From the NCBI RefSeq assembly GCF_000826685.1, contig NZ_JROO01000038.1:62001-126000 (forward strand): a stretch of 64,000 bases of DNA. Direction: 5' to 3'. Positions 17,726-28,439 of the stretch are shown here, in pieces. Below the pieces are notes generated by a model. The model ran no database searches. It was not told the origin of the DNA and was given only the letters and a program-made list of their open reading frames with translations. Position 1 is the first letter of the stretch. Each line of letters begins with the position of its first letter. Source of the DNA: Streptomonospora alba (GTDB taxonomy: Bacteria; Actinomycetota; Actinomycetes; Streptosporangiales; Streptosporangiaceae). The position numbers were made by a program, and so were the translations under genes.

Positions 17726-18280
17726 ATGTCCGAATGGATCTCCACCCTGGCTCTGGCCGTCGCGGCGGTGGTGCTGCTGTCGGCCTACGTGTCCTGGCGG
17801 GCGGGGCGGCTCGACCGGCTGCACACACGCGTCGAGACCGCCTATGCGGCACTGGACGCCGCCCTGCTGCGGCGCGGGGCCGTGGTCCTGGAGCTTGCCT
17901 CCTCCCCGGCGCTGGAGCCGGCCTCGGCGGTGCTGCTGGGCGACGCCGCCGCCCGCGCGCGCCGCGCCCACGGCGAGGGGCGCGCGGCGCGCGAACTGGC
18001 CGAGAGCAACCTCTCGCGGGCCCTGCGCGCGGTGCTGAGCGAGCCCGGTTTCGCCGAGGAGATGACCGTGCCCGAGGGCGCGACCGAAGACGTCGTCGCC
18101 GATGTCGAGGCCTCCGCCAAGCGGGTGATGCTGGCCCGGCGCTTCTACAACAACGCCGTGGCCGGCATCCGGGAAGCCCGGTCCAGCCGGCTGGTGCGGC
18201 TGCTGCGCCTGGCCGGCAGCGCTCCCATGCCGGAGTTCTTCGAGATGGACGACGAACCGCCCGCCACGGCCCCCATGTGA
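17726..18280 (+). CDS. LemA-like single-pass membrane protein
   Basis: Protein of 184 residues with one N-terminal membrane segment (LALAVAAVVLLSAYVSW, about residues 7-23) followed by a helical cytoplasmic domain. The RLHTRVETAYAALDAAL stretch and the RRFYNNAV motif late in the protein recall the LemA family, though the match is partial. It lies 26 bp after pimA and is probably cotranscribed. The position is near where Mycobacterium has a NUDIX gene after pimA. Function unknown; a role at the envelope is suggested only by the operon and the membrane anchor. Confidence 0.75.
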   Translation: MSEWISTLALAVAAVVLLSAYVSWRAGRLDRLHTRVETAYAALDAALLRRGAVVLELASSPALEPASAVLLGDAAARARRAHGEGRAARELAESNLSRALRAVLSEPGFAEEMTVPEGATEDVVADVEASAKRVMLARRFYNNAVAGIREARSSRLVRLLRLAGSAPMPEFFEMDDEPPATAPM

Positions 18281-18496
18281 GAAGCCGCCGGTGTAGGGGC
18301 CCGGGCCCCGCGTCGGCCGCGTGCCTGGAACAGCGGGCGGGCACGTGATGTTGTCCCCACAGAGCCGGACGAACCGGTGAACTACCATGGAACCCGGGAC
18401 AGCACCGGCCGCACGCCGCTGACGTGCCATGTTGACCATCCGACGCGCACCGGGCCCCGCACCCCGGTCCGCCCGACCTTTTGGGAGTCCGCCACC

Positions 18497-19405
18497 GTGA
18501 CCAACACCGTCGACACCGCCGGCAGCGCCGTCGGCACCACCCGCGTCAAGCGCGGGATGGCAGAGCAGCTCAAGAACGGCGTGATCATGGACGTGGTCAC
18601 CCCTGAGCAGGCCCGCATCGCCGAGGACGCCGGGGCCGTAGCGGTCATGGCCCTGGAGCGTGTTCCCGCCGACATCCGCCAGCACGGCGGTGTGGCCCGC
18701 ATGTCCGACCCCGACATGATCGACGGCATCATCGAGGCCGTCTCCATCCCCGTCATGGCCAAGGCCCGCATCGGCCACTTCGTCGAGGCGCAGGTGCTGG
18801 AGTCCCTCGGCGTCGACTTCGTCGACGAGTCCGAGGTGCTCACTCCCGCCGACGAGGCCCACCACATCGACAAGTGGGCGTTCACCGTCCCGTTCGTCTG
18901 CGGCGCCACCAGCATCGGCGAGGCACTGCGCCGCATCGCCGAGGGCGCGGCCATGATCCGCTCCAAGGGCGAGGCCGGCACCGGCAACGTCGTCGAGGCC
19001 ACCCGCCACATGCGCGCCATCCGCACCGAGATCGCCCGGCTGGGCACCCTCGACGAGGCCGAGCTGTTCGGCGCCGCCAAGGAGATCCAGGCGCCCTACG
19101 AGGTCGTCAAGGAGGTCGCCCGCCTCGGCAAGCTCCCGGTGCCGCTGTTCTCCGCCGGCGGTGTGGCCAGCCCGGCCGACGCCGCGCTGATGCGCCAGCT
19201 CGGCGCCGAGAGCGTCTTCGTGGGTTCGGGCATCTTCAAGTCCGGCGACCCGGCCAAGCGCGCCGACGCCATCGTCCAGGCGACCCTGCACTACCGCGAT
19301 CCCGAGGTCATCGCCAAGGTCTCGCGCGGCCTGGGCGACGCCATGGTCGGCATCAACGTGGACGACCTGGAGGAGTCCGAGCGCTACGCCGGACGCGGCT
19401 GGTAG
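18497..19405 (+). CDS. pdxS: Pyridoxal 5'-phosphate synthase subunit PdxS
   Basis: Synthase subunit that builds pyridoxal phosphate from ribose 5-phosphate, glyceraldehyde 3-phosphate and ammonia delivered by PdxT. The two key lysines are present in VMAKARIGH and [10 protein letters not shown], and the phosphate-binding [12 protein letters not shown] and [10 protein letters not shown] blocks are intact. I chose the GTG at 18497 (302 aa, standard length) with TTGGGAG upstream; the frame is open 40 codons farther but that part is not PdxS-like. pdxT follows 98 bp downstream. Confidence 0.96.
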   Translation: MTNTVDTAGSAVGTTRVKRGMAEQLKNGVIMDVVTPEQARIAEDAGAVAVMALERVPADIRQHGGVARMSDPDMIDGIIEAVSIPVMAKARIGHFVEAQVLESLGVDFVDESEVLTPADEAHHIDKWAFTVPFVCGATSIGEALRRIAEGAAMIRSKGEAGTGNVVEATRHMRAIRTEIARLGTLDEAELFGAAKEIQAPYEVVKEVARLGKLPVPLFSAGGVASPADAALMRQLGAESVFVGSGIFKSGDPAKRADAIVQATLHYRDPEVIAKVSRGLGDAMVGINVDDLEESERYAGRGW

Positions 19406-19503
19406 CGCCGCCGCGTGGAGGTCGGTGCGGCCCCGACCGCGTCGGCGCACCGGTACGTCGGCGTCCATACCGGCACCGAAGTCACCGAAGCGAGAGGGAG
19501 CCC

Positions 19504-20112
19504 GTGACCGCGACACCCACCGTCGGCGTTCTCGCCCTGCAGGGCGACACCGCCGAGCACCTGCGTGTGCTCGGCGACCTCGGCGTCCCGGCCGAACCGG
19601 TCCTCCGCCCCGAGGACCTCGACCGGGTCGACGGGCTGATCCTGCCCGGCGGGGAGTCCACCACGATGTCCAAGCTCGCCGTGCGCTACGACCTCCTTGA
19701 GCCGCTGCGCAAGCACATCGGCGAGGGCATGCCCGCCTACGGCACCTGCGCGGGCATGATCCTGCTCGCCGACCGCATCCTCGACGGCGCCGCGGACCAG
19801 GAGACCGTCGGCGGCCTCGACATGACGGTGCGGCGCAACGCCTTCGGCCGCCAGAGCGAGTCCTTCGAGGCGGGCATCGACATCGAAGGCGTCGACGGCG
19901 CCCCCTTCGAGGCGGTCTTCATCCGCGCGCCCTGGGTCGAGTCCGTGGGCGAGCGCGTGCGTGTTCTCGGCCAGACCCCCTACGGTGAGCGGGCCGGTAG
20001 GATCGTCGCGGTGCGACAGGGCGGCCTGCTGGCTACCTCTTTCCATCCCGAACTCACCGGTGACCCGCGGATACACCGGCTCTTTGTTGACATGGTGAAA
20101 GGACAGGCATGA
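19504..20112 (+). CDS. pdxT: Glutaminase subunit PdxT
   Basis: Class I glutamine amidotransferase that supplies ammonia to PdxS. The nucleophile Cys is in YGTCAGMI, and the catalytic His-x-Glu is in SFHPELTGD; the oxyanion strand GGESTTMS is also visible. Start GTG 19504 has GAGAGGGAG upstream and gives the usual 202 residues. The stop overlaps the yebC start (ATGA), so the two are translationally coupled, an order conserved across actinobacteria. Confidence 0.96.
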   Translation: MTATPTVGVLALQGDTAEHLRVLGDLGVPAEPVLRPEDLDRVDGLILPGGESTTMSKLAVRYDLLEPLRKHIGEGMPAYGTCAGMILLADRILDGAADQETVGGLDMTVRRNAFGRQSESFEAGIDIEGVDGAPFEAVFIRAPWVESVGERVRVLGQTPYGERAGRIVAVRQGGLLATSFHPELTGDPRIHRLFVDMVKGQA

Positions 20113-20858
20113 GCGGCCACTCCAAGTGGGCCACCACCAAGCACAAGAAAGCCGCCATCGATGCCAAGCGCGGCAAGCTCTTCGCCAAGCTGGTGAAGAA
20201 CGTCGAGGTGGCCGCCCGTACGGGCGGCGGGGACCCGGATGGCAATCCGACCCTGTACGACGCCATCCAGAAAGCCAAGAAGAGCTCGGTTCCGCTGGAC
20301 AACATCGAGCGTGCCCGCAAGCGCGGCTCCGGTGAGGAAGCCGGCGGCGCCGAGTGGCAGACCGTCTGGTACGAGGGCTATGCCCCCGGCGGAGTCGCGC
20401 TGCTCGTGGAGTGCCTCACCGACAACCGCAACCGCGCCACCTCCGAGGTGCGTATGGCGGTCACCCGCAACGGCGGCTCGATGGGCGACGCCGGATCGGT
20501 GTCCTACCTGTTCACGCGCAAGGGCGTCGTGATCGTTTCCAAGGACAGCGCCAGCGAGGACGAGGTCACCCTCGCGGTGGTCGAAGCCGGCGGCGAAGAC
20601 GTCAACGACCTGGGCGAGTCCTTCGAGATCGTCAGCGAGCCCAACGAGATCGTCAACGTCCGCACGGCCCTGCAGGAGGCCGGCATCGAGTACGACTCGG
20701 CCGAAGTGTCCTTCCTGCCCAGCGTCGAGGTCCAGGTGGACGAGAACGACGCCAAGAAGGTCATGCGCGTCGTCGACGCCCTGGAGGACTCCGACGACGT
20801 GCAGAACGTGTACACCAACGCCGACATCCCCGACGACGTCATGGCCAAGATCGGCTAG
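20109..20858 (+). CDS. yebC: YebC/PmpR family protein
   Basis: YebC/TACO1-like protein of 249 residues. It has the invariant N-terminus [16 protein letters not shown] and the [18 protein letters not shown] block. The family was long called a transcriptional regulator; recent work ties YebC proteins to relief of ribosome stalling on proline-rich stretches, which would suit a proteome with many Pro-rich tails like that of CvnA here. It overlaps pdxT by 4 bp and is followed by a strong terminator. Confidence 0.95.
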   Translation: MSGHSKWATTKHKKAAIDAKRGKLFAKLVKNVEVAARTGGGDPDGNPTLYDAIQKAKKSSVPLDNIERARKRGSGEEAGGAEWQTVWYEGYAPGGVALLVECLTDNRNRATSEVRMAVTRNGGSMGDAGSVSYLFTRKGVVIVSKDSASEDEVTLAVVEAGGEDVNDLGESFEIVSEPNEIVNVRTALQEAGIEYDSAEVSFLPSVEVQVDENDAKKVMRVVDALEDSDDVQNVYTNADIPDDVMAKIG

Positions 20859-20895
20859 CGGCACGTCGGCACGCGCGCTTCGCGCACACCTTCGC

Positions 20896-20933
20896 CGCAC
20901 GCCCCGCACTCCGGTTCCGGAGCGGGGCGTGCG
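20896..20933 (+). terminator. Terminator after pdxS-pdxT-yebC
   Basis: A long GC-rich stem (CGCACGCCCCGCACTCCGG, with its complement from 20917) pairs with one bulged base around a very short loop and is followed by GCGTTTCC. It begins 37 bp after the yebC stop and marks the end of the pdx operon. Confidence 0.75.
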
Positions 20934-21049
20934 GCGTTTCCTACGGCGCGAGCCGGGGATCCGTGCGCTCCCGACGCGCTGCGTGACTGCGCGCGGTAGG
21001 GTTTCCACTCGCCGAAGCAGTCCGCCGAGACGCGTGAGCGAGGACTCCC

Positions 21050-21604
21050 ATGAATCCCCCTGGCGAGAACCCCTACGAGCCCGGTCGGCCCGACTACAGC
21101 GGGCAGCCCGGGCAGGACCCGTCCGGCTACTCCAACCCCGCGGGCTATGGCGGTCAGCCTCCCCAGTCCGGCTATCCCGGCCAACCCGGCGTCTCCGGCC
21201 CGCAGCAGGGTTGGCAGCAGCCGCCCCAGCCGCCCTACGGCGGCGCGGGCGGTCCCGGCGGCGGCGCGCCCGGGCCCGGACCGGCGGCCCCGCCGCCCGC
21301 GGCCGGCCCCGGGTTCTTCGCGGCGCTGTTCGACTTCCAGTTCCGCGGTTTCGTCACCACCCAGCTCATCACGGTGCTGTTCATCCTGTGGCTCGTGCTG
21401 ATCGGCATCTTCACCCTCAGCGGTGTGGTCAGCTCCTTCAGCCTGATGGCCGTCAGCCCGCTGACCGGGCTGCTGACCCTGCTGGGGGCCCTGGTCGGGG
21501 GAGCCGTCGGGGTGCTGCTCACCCGCGTGGGCCTGGAGGTGCTGATCGTGCTGTTCCGCATCAGCGAAGACCTCACCGCGATCCGCTCCCGCAACGGCAT
21601 GTGA
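21050..21604 (+). CDS. DUF4282 membrane protein with Pro/Gly-rich N-terminus
   Basis: Protein of 184 residues. The first 85 residues are Pro/Gly/Gln-rich and disordered; the rest is a DUF4282-type membrane domain with FFAALFDFQFRGFVTTQL, two hydrophobic helices and a C-terminal LEVLIVLFRISEDLTAIR amphipathic helix. ATG 21050 follows GAGGA. It is alone between the pdx terminator and ruvC. No function is established for the family; placement next to ruvC is frequent in actinobacteria but may be incidental. Confidence 0.82.
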   Translation: MNPPGENPYEPGRPDYSGQPGQDPSGYSNPAGYGGQPPQSGYPGQPGVSGPQQGWQQPPQPPYGGAGGPGGGAPGPGPAAPPPAAGPGFFAALFDFQFRGFVTTQLITVLFILWLVLIGIFTLSGVVSSFSLMAVSPLTGLLTLLGALVGGAVGVLLTRVGLEVLIVLFRISEDLTAIRSRNGM

Positions 21605-21707
21605 GCGACCGGCGGCCCGGCGGGGCGCCGTGTCCCCCACGCGCGGCGGCTCCCCCGCGCGGTAGGCTCTGCGAACGGACGTTCGAGAAGGGCCGGAGGG
21701 GAGCGGC

Positions 21708-22274
21708 GTGCGAGTCATGGGGGTCGATCCGGGGCTGACCCGGTGCGGGGTGGGACTGGTCGACGGGGCGATCGGGCGGTCCCTCACCCTGGCCGGCGCC
21801 GGGGTCGTGCGCACCGGCGCCGACGCAGCCCTGCCCGAGCGGCTCCTGGGCATCGAACGCGGCATCGAGGCGTGGCTCGACGAGTACGAGCCCGCCGCCG
21901 TCGCCGTCGAGCGCGTCTTCGCCCAGCACAACGTGAGCACCGTCATGGGCACGGCCCAGGCCAGCGCCATCGCGATCACGTGCGCCGCCCGCCGCGGACT
22001 TCCCGTCGCGCTGCACACCCCCAGCGAGGCCAAGGCCGCCATCACCGGCAGCGGCCGTGCCGACAAGGCCCAGGTGCAGACCATGGTCGCCCGGCTGCTC
22101 GGGCTGCAGGCCGCGCCCAAGCCGGCCGACGCCGCCGACGCCGTCGCACTGGCCATCTGCCATATCTGGCGCGGCGGTGCCCAGGACCGCATCGCCCAGG
22201 CCCAGCAGGACCTCGCCCGCAAGGTCGAACTGGCGCGCCGCTCCCGCCGGACCCCCGACCCCCAGGGAAGGTGA
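21708..22274 (+). CDS. ruvC: Holliday junction resolvase RuvC
   Basis: Endonuclease that cuts Holliday junctions in the RuvABC pathway. RNase H-like active-site acidic residues appear in [18 protein letters not shown], and the C-terminal [15 protein letters not shown] 21708 has GGAGGGGA upstream. 188 residues is standard. The stop lies 7 bp before the ruvA start, and ruvA and ruvB follow in order, so the three subunits are made together. Confidence 0.96.
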   Translation: MRVMGVDPGLTRCGVGLVDGAIGRSLTLAGAGVVRTGADAALPERLLGIERGIEAWLDEYEPAAVAVERVFAQHNVSTVMGTAQASAIAITCAARRGLPVALHTPSEAKAAITGSGRADKAQVQTMVARLLGLQAAPKPADAADAVALAICHIWRGGAQDRIAQAQQDLARKVELARRSRRTPDPQGR

Positions 22275-22281
22275 CCCCGCC

Positions 22282-22893
22282 GTGATCGCGTTCCTCAGCG
22301 GCCGGGTGGCCGCCCGCACGGGAGGGTCCGCCGTGATCGAGGTCGGCGGCGTCGGTATGACCGTGCACTGCACACCGACGACCCTGGCGGGCCTGCGGGT
22401 GGGCGAGCAGGCCACGGTCGCCACCTCGCTGGTGGTCCGCGAAGACTCGCTGACCCTTTACGGATTCGCCGACGACGACGAACGCACGGTCTTCGAGCGC
22501 CTCCAGCAGGCGAGCGGCGTGGGGCCGCGCCTGGCACTGGGCATTCTGGCGGTGCACACCCCCGATGCGCTGCGGGCGGCCGTCGCCTCCGAGGACACCG
22601 CCGCTCTGACCCGCGTACCCGGAATCGGGCCCAAGGGCGCCCAGCGCATCGCCCTGGAACTGCGCGACAAGCTCGGCCCGCCCCCGGCCGCCGACCCCGC
22701 CCTCACCGAGCACGGCGCCGCACCCGGCGCCGAGTCGCCGTGGCGGCCGCAGGTGGTCTCGGGCCTGGTCAACCTGGGATGGTCGGCCAAGGACGCCGAA
22801 GCCGCGGCCGACGCCGTAGCACCCGAGGCCGCCGACGCCCCCGACGTGGCCGTGCTGCTGCGCAGCGCATTGCGCAGGCTCAGCAGGTCTTAG
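22282..22893 (+). CDS. ruvA: Holliday junction DNA-binding subunit RuvA
   Basis: Tetrameric DNA-binding subunit that places RuvB on four-way junctions. It has the N-terminal OB fold ([20 protein letters not shown]), two helix-hairpin-helix motifs ([13 protein letters not shown] and [19 protein letters not shown]) and a C-terminal RuvB-binding helix bundle. Start GTG 22282 gives 203 residues. It lies between ruvC (7 bp) and ruvB (11 bp). Confidence 0.96.
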   Translation: MIAFLSGRVAARTGGSAVIEVGGVGMTVHCTPTTLAGLRVGEQATVATSLVVREDSLTLYGFADDDERTVFERLQQASGVGPRLALGILAVHTPDALRAAVASEDTAALTRVPGIGPKGAQRIALELRDKLGPPPAADPALTEHGAAPGAESPWRPQVVSGLVNLGWSAKDAEAAADAVAPEAADAPDVAVLLRSALRRLSRS

Positions 22894-22904
22894 GAGCACA
22901 CACG

Positions 22905-23996
22905 ATGAGTGACTACGAGCGTGAGGCCGTCTCGGCTGACGCCGACTCCGACGAGCGCGCCCTGGAGGGAGCGCTGCGCCCGCGCAGCCTGGACGACTTC
23001 GTAGGTCAGGAGCGGGTCCGCCAGCAGCTGTCGCTGGTCCTGCGGGGCGCCCAGCGGCGCGGACGCGCTCCCGACCATGTGCTGCTCTCCGGCGGGCCCG
23101 GCCTGGGCAAGACCACCCTGGCCATGATCATCGCGGCCGAGTTGGGCGCGCCGCTGCGCATCAGCTCCGGGCCCGCCATCGAGCGCTCCGGGGACCTCGC
23201 TGCCGTGCTGTCCACCCTGCACGAAGGCGAGGTGCTGTTCCTCGACGAGATCCATCGCATGGCGCGCCCCGCCGAGGAGATGCTCTACGTCGCCATGGAG
23301 GACTTCCGCGTCGACGTGATGGTCGGCAAGGGCCCCGGCGCGACCGCCATCCCGTTGGACATCGCCCCCTTCACCCTGGTCGGCGCCACCACGCGTTCAG
23401 GGCTGCTGCCCGCCCCGCTGCGCGACCGCTTCGGCTTCACCGCGCACATGGACTTCTACGAGGCCGTCGACCTGGAGCGGATCCTGCACCGCTCGGCCGG
23501 CCTGCTGGGCGTCGAGGTCGACGGCGACGCCGCCGCCGAGATCGCCGGTCGTTCACGCGGCACCCCACGCATCGCCAACCGGCTGCTGCGGCGGGTCCGC
23601 GACTACGCCGAGGTCCACGGCGACGGCCACCTCACCCGCGAGACCGCCTGCGCCGCGCTGACCCTGTTCGAAGTCGACCACCACGGGCTGGACCGGCTGG
23701 ACCGCGGCGTGCTCGAGGCCCTGTGCGGGAAGTTCCGCGGCGGCCCCGTAGGGCTGTCGACTCTGGCCGTGGCGGTGGGGGAGGAGCCCGAGACCGTCGA
23801 AGTGGTCGCCGAGCCGTTCCTGGTCCGCTCCGGCTTCATCGCCCGCACTCCGCGGGGGCGCGTGGCCACCCCCGACGCCTGGGGGCACCTGGGAATCACG
23901 CCTCCTGCCGACGCCGCGTTCGGAGCCGCGGCGGCCGCCGACAGTGCCGCCGCTCCGCGCGCCGCCGAGGTTCCCGGGGCCGAGGGCGCGGCCTGA
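22905..23996 (+). CDS. ruvB: Holliday junction helicase RuvB
   Basis: AAA+ motor for branch migration. Walker A is GGPGLGKTT, Walker B LFLDEIHR, sensor 1 lies in [10 protein letters not shown] and the arginine finger region in APLRDRFG. A winged-helix domain follows. The ATG at 22905 follows GGAG and gives 363 residues; the last 30 are an Ala-rich tail beyond the family core. It ends the ruv operon, with a 223-bp gap before yajC. Confidence 0.96.
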   Translation: MSDYEREAVSADADSDERALEGALRPRSLDDFVGQERVRQQLSLVLRGAQRRGRAPDHVLLSGGPGLGKTTLAMIIAAELGAPLRISSGPAIERSGDLAAVLSTLHEGEVLFLDEIHRMARPAEEMLYVAMEDFRVDVMVGKGPGATAIPLDIAPFTLVGATTRSGLLPAPLRDRFGFTAHMDFYEAVDLERILHRSAGLLGVEVDGDAAAEIAGRSRGTPRIANRLLRRVRDYAEVHGDGHLTRETACAALTLFEVDHHGLDRLDRGVLEALCGKFRGGPVGLSTLAVAVGEEPETVEVVAEPFLVRSGFIARTPRGRVATPDAWGHLGITPPADAAFGAAAAADSAAAPRAAEVPGAEGAA

Positions 23997-24219
23997 GGCT
24001 GCGACACCGCCGCGGGTGCGCGGCCCGACCGGCGGGCCGGTGGGTAAACTGTGGCGTGGACCTTGCGAATCGGCAACGATGGACACGGATCGCGGCCGAG
24101 GGGAACACGCGGCGCCGCCCGCGCGTTGACCTGCGGCGGCGTGGTGCCGCGAACGCGGCCCCGCGACCGTAGCGGCGGCGCGGCCGCGAAGGTCGGAACA
24201 ATCTATGGAAGGACACCCC

Positions 24220-24603
24220 GTGCTGGCCCAGACAATTTTGGCCGAGGGCGCCCAGGACACCGGTGGGCTCCTCGGGATGATCCTGCCGTTCGTCCTCATC
24301 GCACTGGTCTTCTGGCTGCTGATTCTGCGCCCGCAGCAGAAGCGCAAGCAGCAGGAGACCAAGATGCAGAGCGAACTGCAGCCCGGCGTCGAGGTGCTGA
24401 CCAAGGCAGGCTTTTTCGCCACCGTCGTGGAGATTCGCGACAACGAGATCGAGCTGGAGATCTCCCCGGGTACGCGGATCCGCATGCTCAAGGCGGGCGT
24501 CGGCGACGTCGTCAAGCCCAGTGACGGCGTGAGCGACGACACCCCGGTCGAGGACCGCCCCGACTTCCCGGGCAACGACGACAAGAACGACGGCTCGCGC
24601 TAG
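24220..24603 (+). CDS. yajC: Preprotein translocase accessory subunit YajC
   Basis: Small membrane protein of the Sec holotranslocon. It has one transmembrane helix (MILPFVLIALVFWLLIL, about residues 21-37) followed by RPQQKRKQQ and the GVEVLTKAGFFATVVEI domain. I chose GTG 24220 (127 aa) because AAGGA lies 6 nt upstream; an in-frame ATG at 24205 adds five residues. In many actinobacteria secD and secF come next; here apt follows after 169 bp with no trace of them. Confidence 0.93.
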   Translation: MLAQTILAEGAQDTGGLLGMILPFVLIALVFWLLILRPQQKRKQQETKMQSELQPGVEVLTKAGFFATVVEIRDNEIELEISPGTRIRMLKAGVGDVVKPSDGVSDDTPVEDRPDFPGNDDKNDGSR

Positions 24604-24772
24604 GAATCAGCGCGACAGCCCGGACCCCGCCGCGGGTCCCGTTTCGCGTGCCCGCGCCCGGTCGGCGAGCCCGAACGCCTCCGCCCCGGCGGCCCAGGCC
24701 GCCGGGCGCGCCGCCGCATCCCCGCCCCCGGCCCTGCGCCCGCTCCACCGAGACGAGGAGATCCCCTCCGCC

Positions 24773-25321
24773 ATGCCCGCTGACTCCGGCGCCCCCGCCG
24801 ACCTGAGCGCCCTGATCACCTCCGGCCTGCGTGACGTCCCCGACTTCCCCAAGGAGGGAGTCGTCTTCAAGGACATCACCCCGCTGCTGGCCGACCCCGC
24901 CTCCCTGCGGGCCGTGGTCGAGGGGATCGCCGGCCGCTACGCCCAGGACTCGGTCGACGTCGTGCTCGGGCTGGAGGCGCGCGGCTTCATCCTCGCCGCC
25001 CCGGTCGCGCTGGAGCTGGGTGCCGGCTTCGTGCCGGTACGCAAAGCCGGGAAACTCCCGCGCGAGACCCACCGGGCGTCCTACGATCTGGAGTACGGCT
25101 CGGAGACCGTCGAGATGCACGCCGACGCCGTCAGCCCGGGAAGCCGCGTCCTGATCGTCGACGACGTCCTCGCCACCGGCGGCACAGCTCGGGCCGCGGT
25201 GGAGCTGGTGGACAAAGCGGGTGGTACGGTCGTGGGATTCTCGGTCCTGGTCGAGCTGGGGTTCCTCCAGGGCCGGCGGAAACTGACCGACGTGGAGCCG
25301 CACGCATTGGCCGTTCTCTAG
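24773..25321 (+). CDS. apt: Adenine phosphoribosyltransferase
   Basis: Purine-salvage enzyme converting adenine and PRPP to AMP. The PRPP-binding motif VLIVDDVLATGGTA is at about residues 125-138, and DFPKEGVVFKDITPLL near the N-terminus is the Apt signature. 182 residues is normal. ATG 24773 lies near GAGGAG. Position between yajC and rel is conserved in actinobacteria apart from the absent secDF; salvage next to ppGpp synthesis may link purine supply and the stringent response. Confidence 0.95.
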   Translation: MPADSGAPADLSALITSGLRDVPDFPKEGVVFKDITPLLADPASLRAVVEGIAGRYAQDSVDVVLGLEARGFILAAPVALELGAGFVPVRKAGKLPRETHRASYDLEYGSETVEMHADAVSPGSRVLIVDDVLATGGTARAAVELVDKAGGTVVGFSVLVELGFLQGRRKLTDVEPHALAVL

Positions 25322-25564
25322 CGGCCTGAGCCCGGGCGCTGGGCCCCGGATCCGCTGACATGCGAACATCGCTGCCGTCCGGCAGTAGACTCGCGGGCAT
25401 AACAGGGCTGCGGCGACGCGTTGGTACAGGTGACACCTGACGTTCACGACGCAGACGTCGACCCGGCGGGCCGAGCGGCGGCGACCACCGCCGCGGCCCG
25501 GTCACCCTCCCGCAGCGAGGCGGAGCGGACCCGGCCCCCGGGAAAACCCGCGGGAGGGATGTCC

Positions 25565-28009
25565 ATGGCAGGCGAAGCGGTATCGGCCGAGGCGGCTGCC
25601 GCGCTGCGCGGGGACTCCCCGAGCGGGCAGGACCGTTCCGGGAGCGCGCATACCCCCGCGGCGCCCGCGGCACACGCCGCCGAGCCCGTCGATTCCGGCG
25701 CCCCGTCCGAAAAACCCGGTCCAGACAGCGGAGCCGGCGACCGGGATCCGACCCCGGCCCGCTCCAACCCGTCGTCCGGTGTGCGGGTACGGCGCAGACT
25801 CGCACGACTCGGTGCACAGCGGGGGGTATCCATGAACCCGGTCCTCGAACCACTCATCAAGACCGTCCGGGCGACCCACCCGAAGGTCGACGTCCGGCTC
25901 ATCGAGCGTGCCTACGACGTCGCGGCGTACTACCACCGCGATCAGAAGCGCAAGAGCGGCGACCCCTACATCACCCACCCTCTTGCGGTGGCCACCATCC
26001 TCGCCGAACTGGGCATGCAGGAACCCACGCTCGCCGCGGCGCTGCTGCACGACACCGTCGAGGACACCAGCTATCCCCTCGACCAGTTGCGCAAGGACTT
26101 CGGCGACGAGATCGCCGAGCTCGTCGACGGTGTCACCAAGCTCGACAAGGTCAAGTACGGCGAGGCCACCGAGGCCGAGACCGTGCGCAAGATGGTCGTG
26201 GCGATGTCCCGCGACATCAAGGTGCTGGTCATCAAGCTGTGCGACCGGCTGCACAACATGCGCACGCTGCGCTACCTGCCCGAGGCCAAACGAGAGAAGA
26301 AGGCCCGCGAGACTCTTGAGATCTTCGCGCCGCTGGCCCACCGGCTGGGTATGAACACCATCAAGTGGGAGCTTGAGGACCTCGCCTTCGCCACGCTGTA
26401 TCCCAAGCGGTTCGACGAGATCGCCCGGCTGGTCTCCGAGCGGGCTCCGCGCCGCGACGTCTACCTGCAGGACGTCATCGAGGCGGTTTCGGCCGACCTG
26501 CGCGAAGCCAAGATCAAGGCGACGGTGCGCGGCAGGCCCAAGCACTACTACTCGATCTATCAGAAGATGATCGCCCGCAACTGCGGCTTCGACGAGATCT
26601 ACGACCTCGTGGCCGTGCGGGTGCTCGTCGACAGCGTCCGCGACTGCTACGCGGCCCTGGGCACCATCCACGCGCGGTGGAACCCCGTCCCCGGACGGTT
26701 CAAGGACTACATCGCGATGCCCAAGTTCAACATGTACCAGTCGCTGCACACCACGGTGATAGGACCGTCGGGCAACCCGGTGGAGCTGCAGATCCGCACC
26801 CGCGCGATGCACCGGCGGGCCGAGTACGGGATCGCCGCGCACTGGAAGTACAAGGAGGAGCGGCCGGCCGCCAAGGACAGCGGCAAGTCCAAGGGCACCG
26901 CCGACATGGCCTGGCTGCGCCAGCTCGTCGACTGGCAGCAGGAGACCAAGGACCCCGGCGAGTTCCTGGAGTCGCTGCGCTTCGACCTGTCGGTGCAGGA
27001 GGTTTTCGTATTCACCCCGCAGGGCGACGCCATCGCCCTGCCGCAAGGGGCCACCCCCATCGACTTCGCCTACGCGGTGCACACCGAGGTCGGCCACCGC
27101 ACCGTGGGCGCCCGGGTCAACGGTCGGCTCGTCTCCTTGGAGAGCGAGCTGCACAACGGCGAGACCGTGGAGATCCTCACCTCCAAGGCGAGCGACGCCG
27201 GGCCCAGCCGCGACTGGCTGCAGTTCGTCAAGAGCGCCCGCGCGCGCAGCAAGATCCGCCAGTGGTTCACCAAGGAGCGTCGCGAGCAGGCCATCGAGCA
27301 GGGCAAGGACGCCATCGCGCGGGTCATGCGCAAGCAGGAGCTGCCGATAAAGCGGCTGTTCAGCGGCGAAGCCCTGATCGCCCTGGCACGCGACCTGCGC
27401 TACGGCGACGTCGACTCGCTGTACGCCGCAGTCGGCGAGGGCCGGATCGGATCGCAGAACGTCGTGCAGAAGCTCGTCGACTCCCTGGGGGGCATCGACA
27501 GCGCCGAGGAGGACATCGCCGAGTCCTCCCTGCCCACGCGGCCCCGGCCGCGGCCGCGGCCGGCCGGCAACCCCGGCGTGGTCGTCGAAGGCGACTCCGA
27601 CGTGTGGGTGCGGTTGTCCAAATGCTGTACGCCGGTGCCCGGCGACGACATCATCGGGTTCGTCACGCGCGGCAACGGGGTCTCGGTACACCGCAGCGAC
27701 TGCGTCAACACCCGCGCCCTGGACCGCGAGCGCATGGTCGAGGTGGACTGGCAGCCGACCGAGGACTCCATGTTCCTGGTGGCCTTGCAGGTCGAGGCGC
27801 TGGACCGCTCGCGGCTGCTGTCGGACATCACCCGTGTGCTCTCCGACCAGCACGTCAACATCCTCTCGGCGACCGTGCAGACCAGCCGCGACCGGGTCGC
27901 GCTGAGCAGGTTCACCTTCGAGATGGCCGACCCCACGCACCTCGGCCACGTCCTCAAGGCCGTGCGGGGGGTCGACGGCGTCTACGACGTCTACCGCATG
28001 AAGAGCTGA
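25565..28009 (+). CDS. rel: Bifunctional (p)ppGpp synthetase/hydrolase Rel
   Basis: Stringent-response enzyme that makes and degrades (p)ppGpp. The HD hydrolase core has HPLAVA and LLHDTVEDT; the synthetase core has [14 protein letters not shown]; the RFKD motif (near 26697) is the type found in bifunctional enzymes. TGS ([20 protein letters not shown]), a Cys-rich region ([11 protein letters not shown]) and a C-terminal ACT domain follow. I prefer ATG 25565 (814 aa) because GGGAGGG is 6 nt upstream; the frame is open to a TTG at 25421. The first 95 residues are low complexity. Confidence 0.95.
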   Translation: MAGEAVSAEAAAALRGDSPSGQDRSGSAHTPAAPAAHAAEPVDSGAPSEKPGPDSGAGDRDPTPARSNPSSGVRVRRRLARLGAQRGVSMNPVLEPLIKTVRATHPKVDVRLIERAYDVAAYYHRDQKRKSGDPYITHPLAVATILAELGMQEPTLAAALLHDTVEDTSYPLDQLRKDFGDEIAELVDGVTKLDKVKYGEATEAETVRKMVVAMSRDIKVLVIKLCDRLHNMRTLRYLPEAKREKKARETLEIFAPLAHRLGMNTIKWELEDLAFATLYPKRFDEIARLVSERAPRRDVYLQDVIEAVSADLREAKIKATVRGRPKHYYSIYQKMIARNCGFDEIYDLVAVRVLVDSVRDCYAALGTIHARWNPVPGRFKDYIAMPKFNMYQSLHTTVIGPSGNPVELQIRTRAMHRRAEYGIAAHWKYKEERPAAKDSGKSKGTADMAWLRQLVDWQQETKDPGEFLESLRFDLSVQEVFVFTPQGDAIALPQGATPIDFAYAVHTEVGHRTVGARVNGRLVSLESELHNGETVEILTSKASDAGPSRDWLQFVKSARARSKIRQWFTKERREQAIEQGKDAIARVMRKQELPIKRLFSGEALIALARDLRYGDVDSLYAAVGEGRIGSQNVVQKLVDSLGGIDSAEEDIAESSLPTRPRPRPRPAGNPGVVVEGDSDVWVRLSKCCTPVPGDDIIGFVTRGNGVSVHRSDCVNTRALDRERMVEVDWQPTEDSMFLVALQVEALDRSRLLSDITRVLSDQHVNILSATVQTSRDRVALSRFTFEMADPTHLGHVLKAVRGVDGVYDVYRMKS

Positions 28010-28099
28010 TTCCCGTGCTCAGCGCCGGGCGGGCCGCCGCGGCCGATAGCGCGGCGTTTCGCGGCGTGTGAGCCGCCGCGCAGCGGTCAGACTGCCGGT

Positions 28100-28432
28100 A
28101 TGAACAAGTTGTCGCTGGACGCCTTGGCCCGCAAACACCTGGAGACGGCGGCGGCCGCCTCGGCCGGACGCAGCTCCGAGACCTTCTTCGGGGGCCACGA
28201 GCACACCCTCCGTCAGACCCTCATCGCCCTCATCCGGGGCAACGGCCTCTCCGAACACCCCAATCCCGGCGAGGCGACCGTTCTGGTCCTGCGCGGCCGG
28301 GTCCGTCTGGACGCCGGTGGCGACAGCTGGGAGGGCCGAGCCAACGACCTGCTCGTCGTGCCGGAGAAGAGCCACTCCCTGGAGGCGCTGGAGGACTCCG
28401 CGATCGTGCTCACGGTCGCGAAAAAGGGCTGA
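28100..28432 (+). CDS. Small cupin-domain protein
   Basis: Single-domain cupin of 110 residues. The beta-barrel pattern is visible: a first motif around HPNPGEATVLVLRGRV and a second around DLLVVPEKSHSLEALED. Only some metal ligands are present, so enzymatic activity is uncertain; such proteins often bind small molecules or protect against oxidants. No Shine-Dalgarno precedes the ATG, and a CAGACT box ends 6 nt before it, so a leaderless transcript is possible. It converges with the DUF349 gene. Confidence 0.8.
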   Translation: MNKLSLDALARKHLETAAAASAGRSSETFFGGHEHTLRQTLIALIRGNGLSEHPNPGEATVLVLRGRVRLDAGGDSWEGRANDLLVVPEKSHSLEALEDSAIVLTVAKKG

Positions 28433-28439
28433 CGCCTAC

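Noticed and set aside
18296-18309. Perfect palindrome GGGGCCCGGGCCCC after the LemA-like gene
   Set aside because: It has no room for a loop and no T-run; in DNA of this GC content it is not convincing as a terminator or operator.
25421-25564. Upstream TTG start for rel
   Set aside because: The added 48 residues are low complexity and the TTG has no good ribosome site, whereas ATG 25565 has GGGAGGG at ideal spacing.
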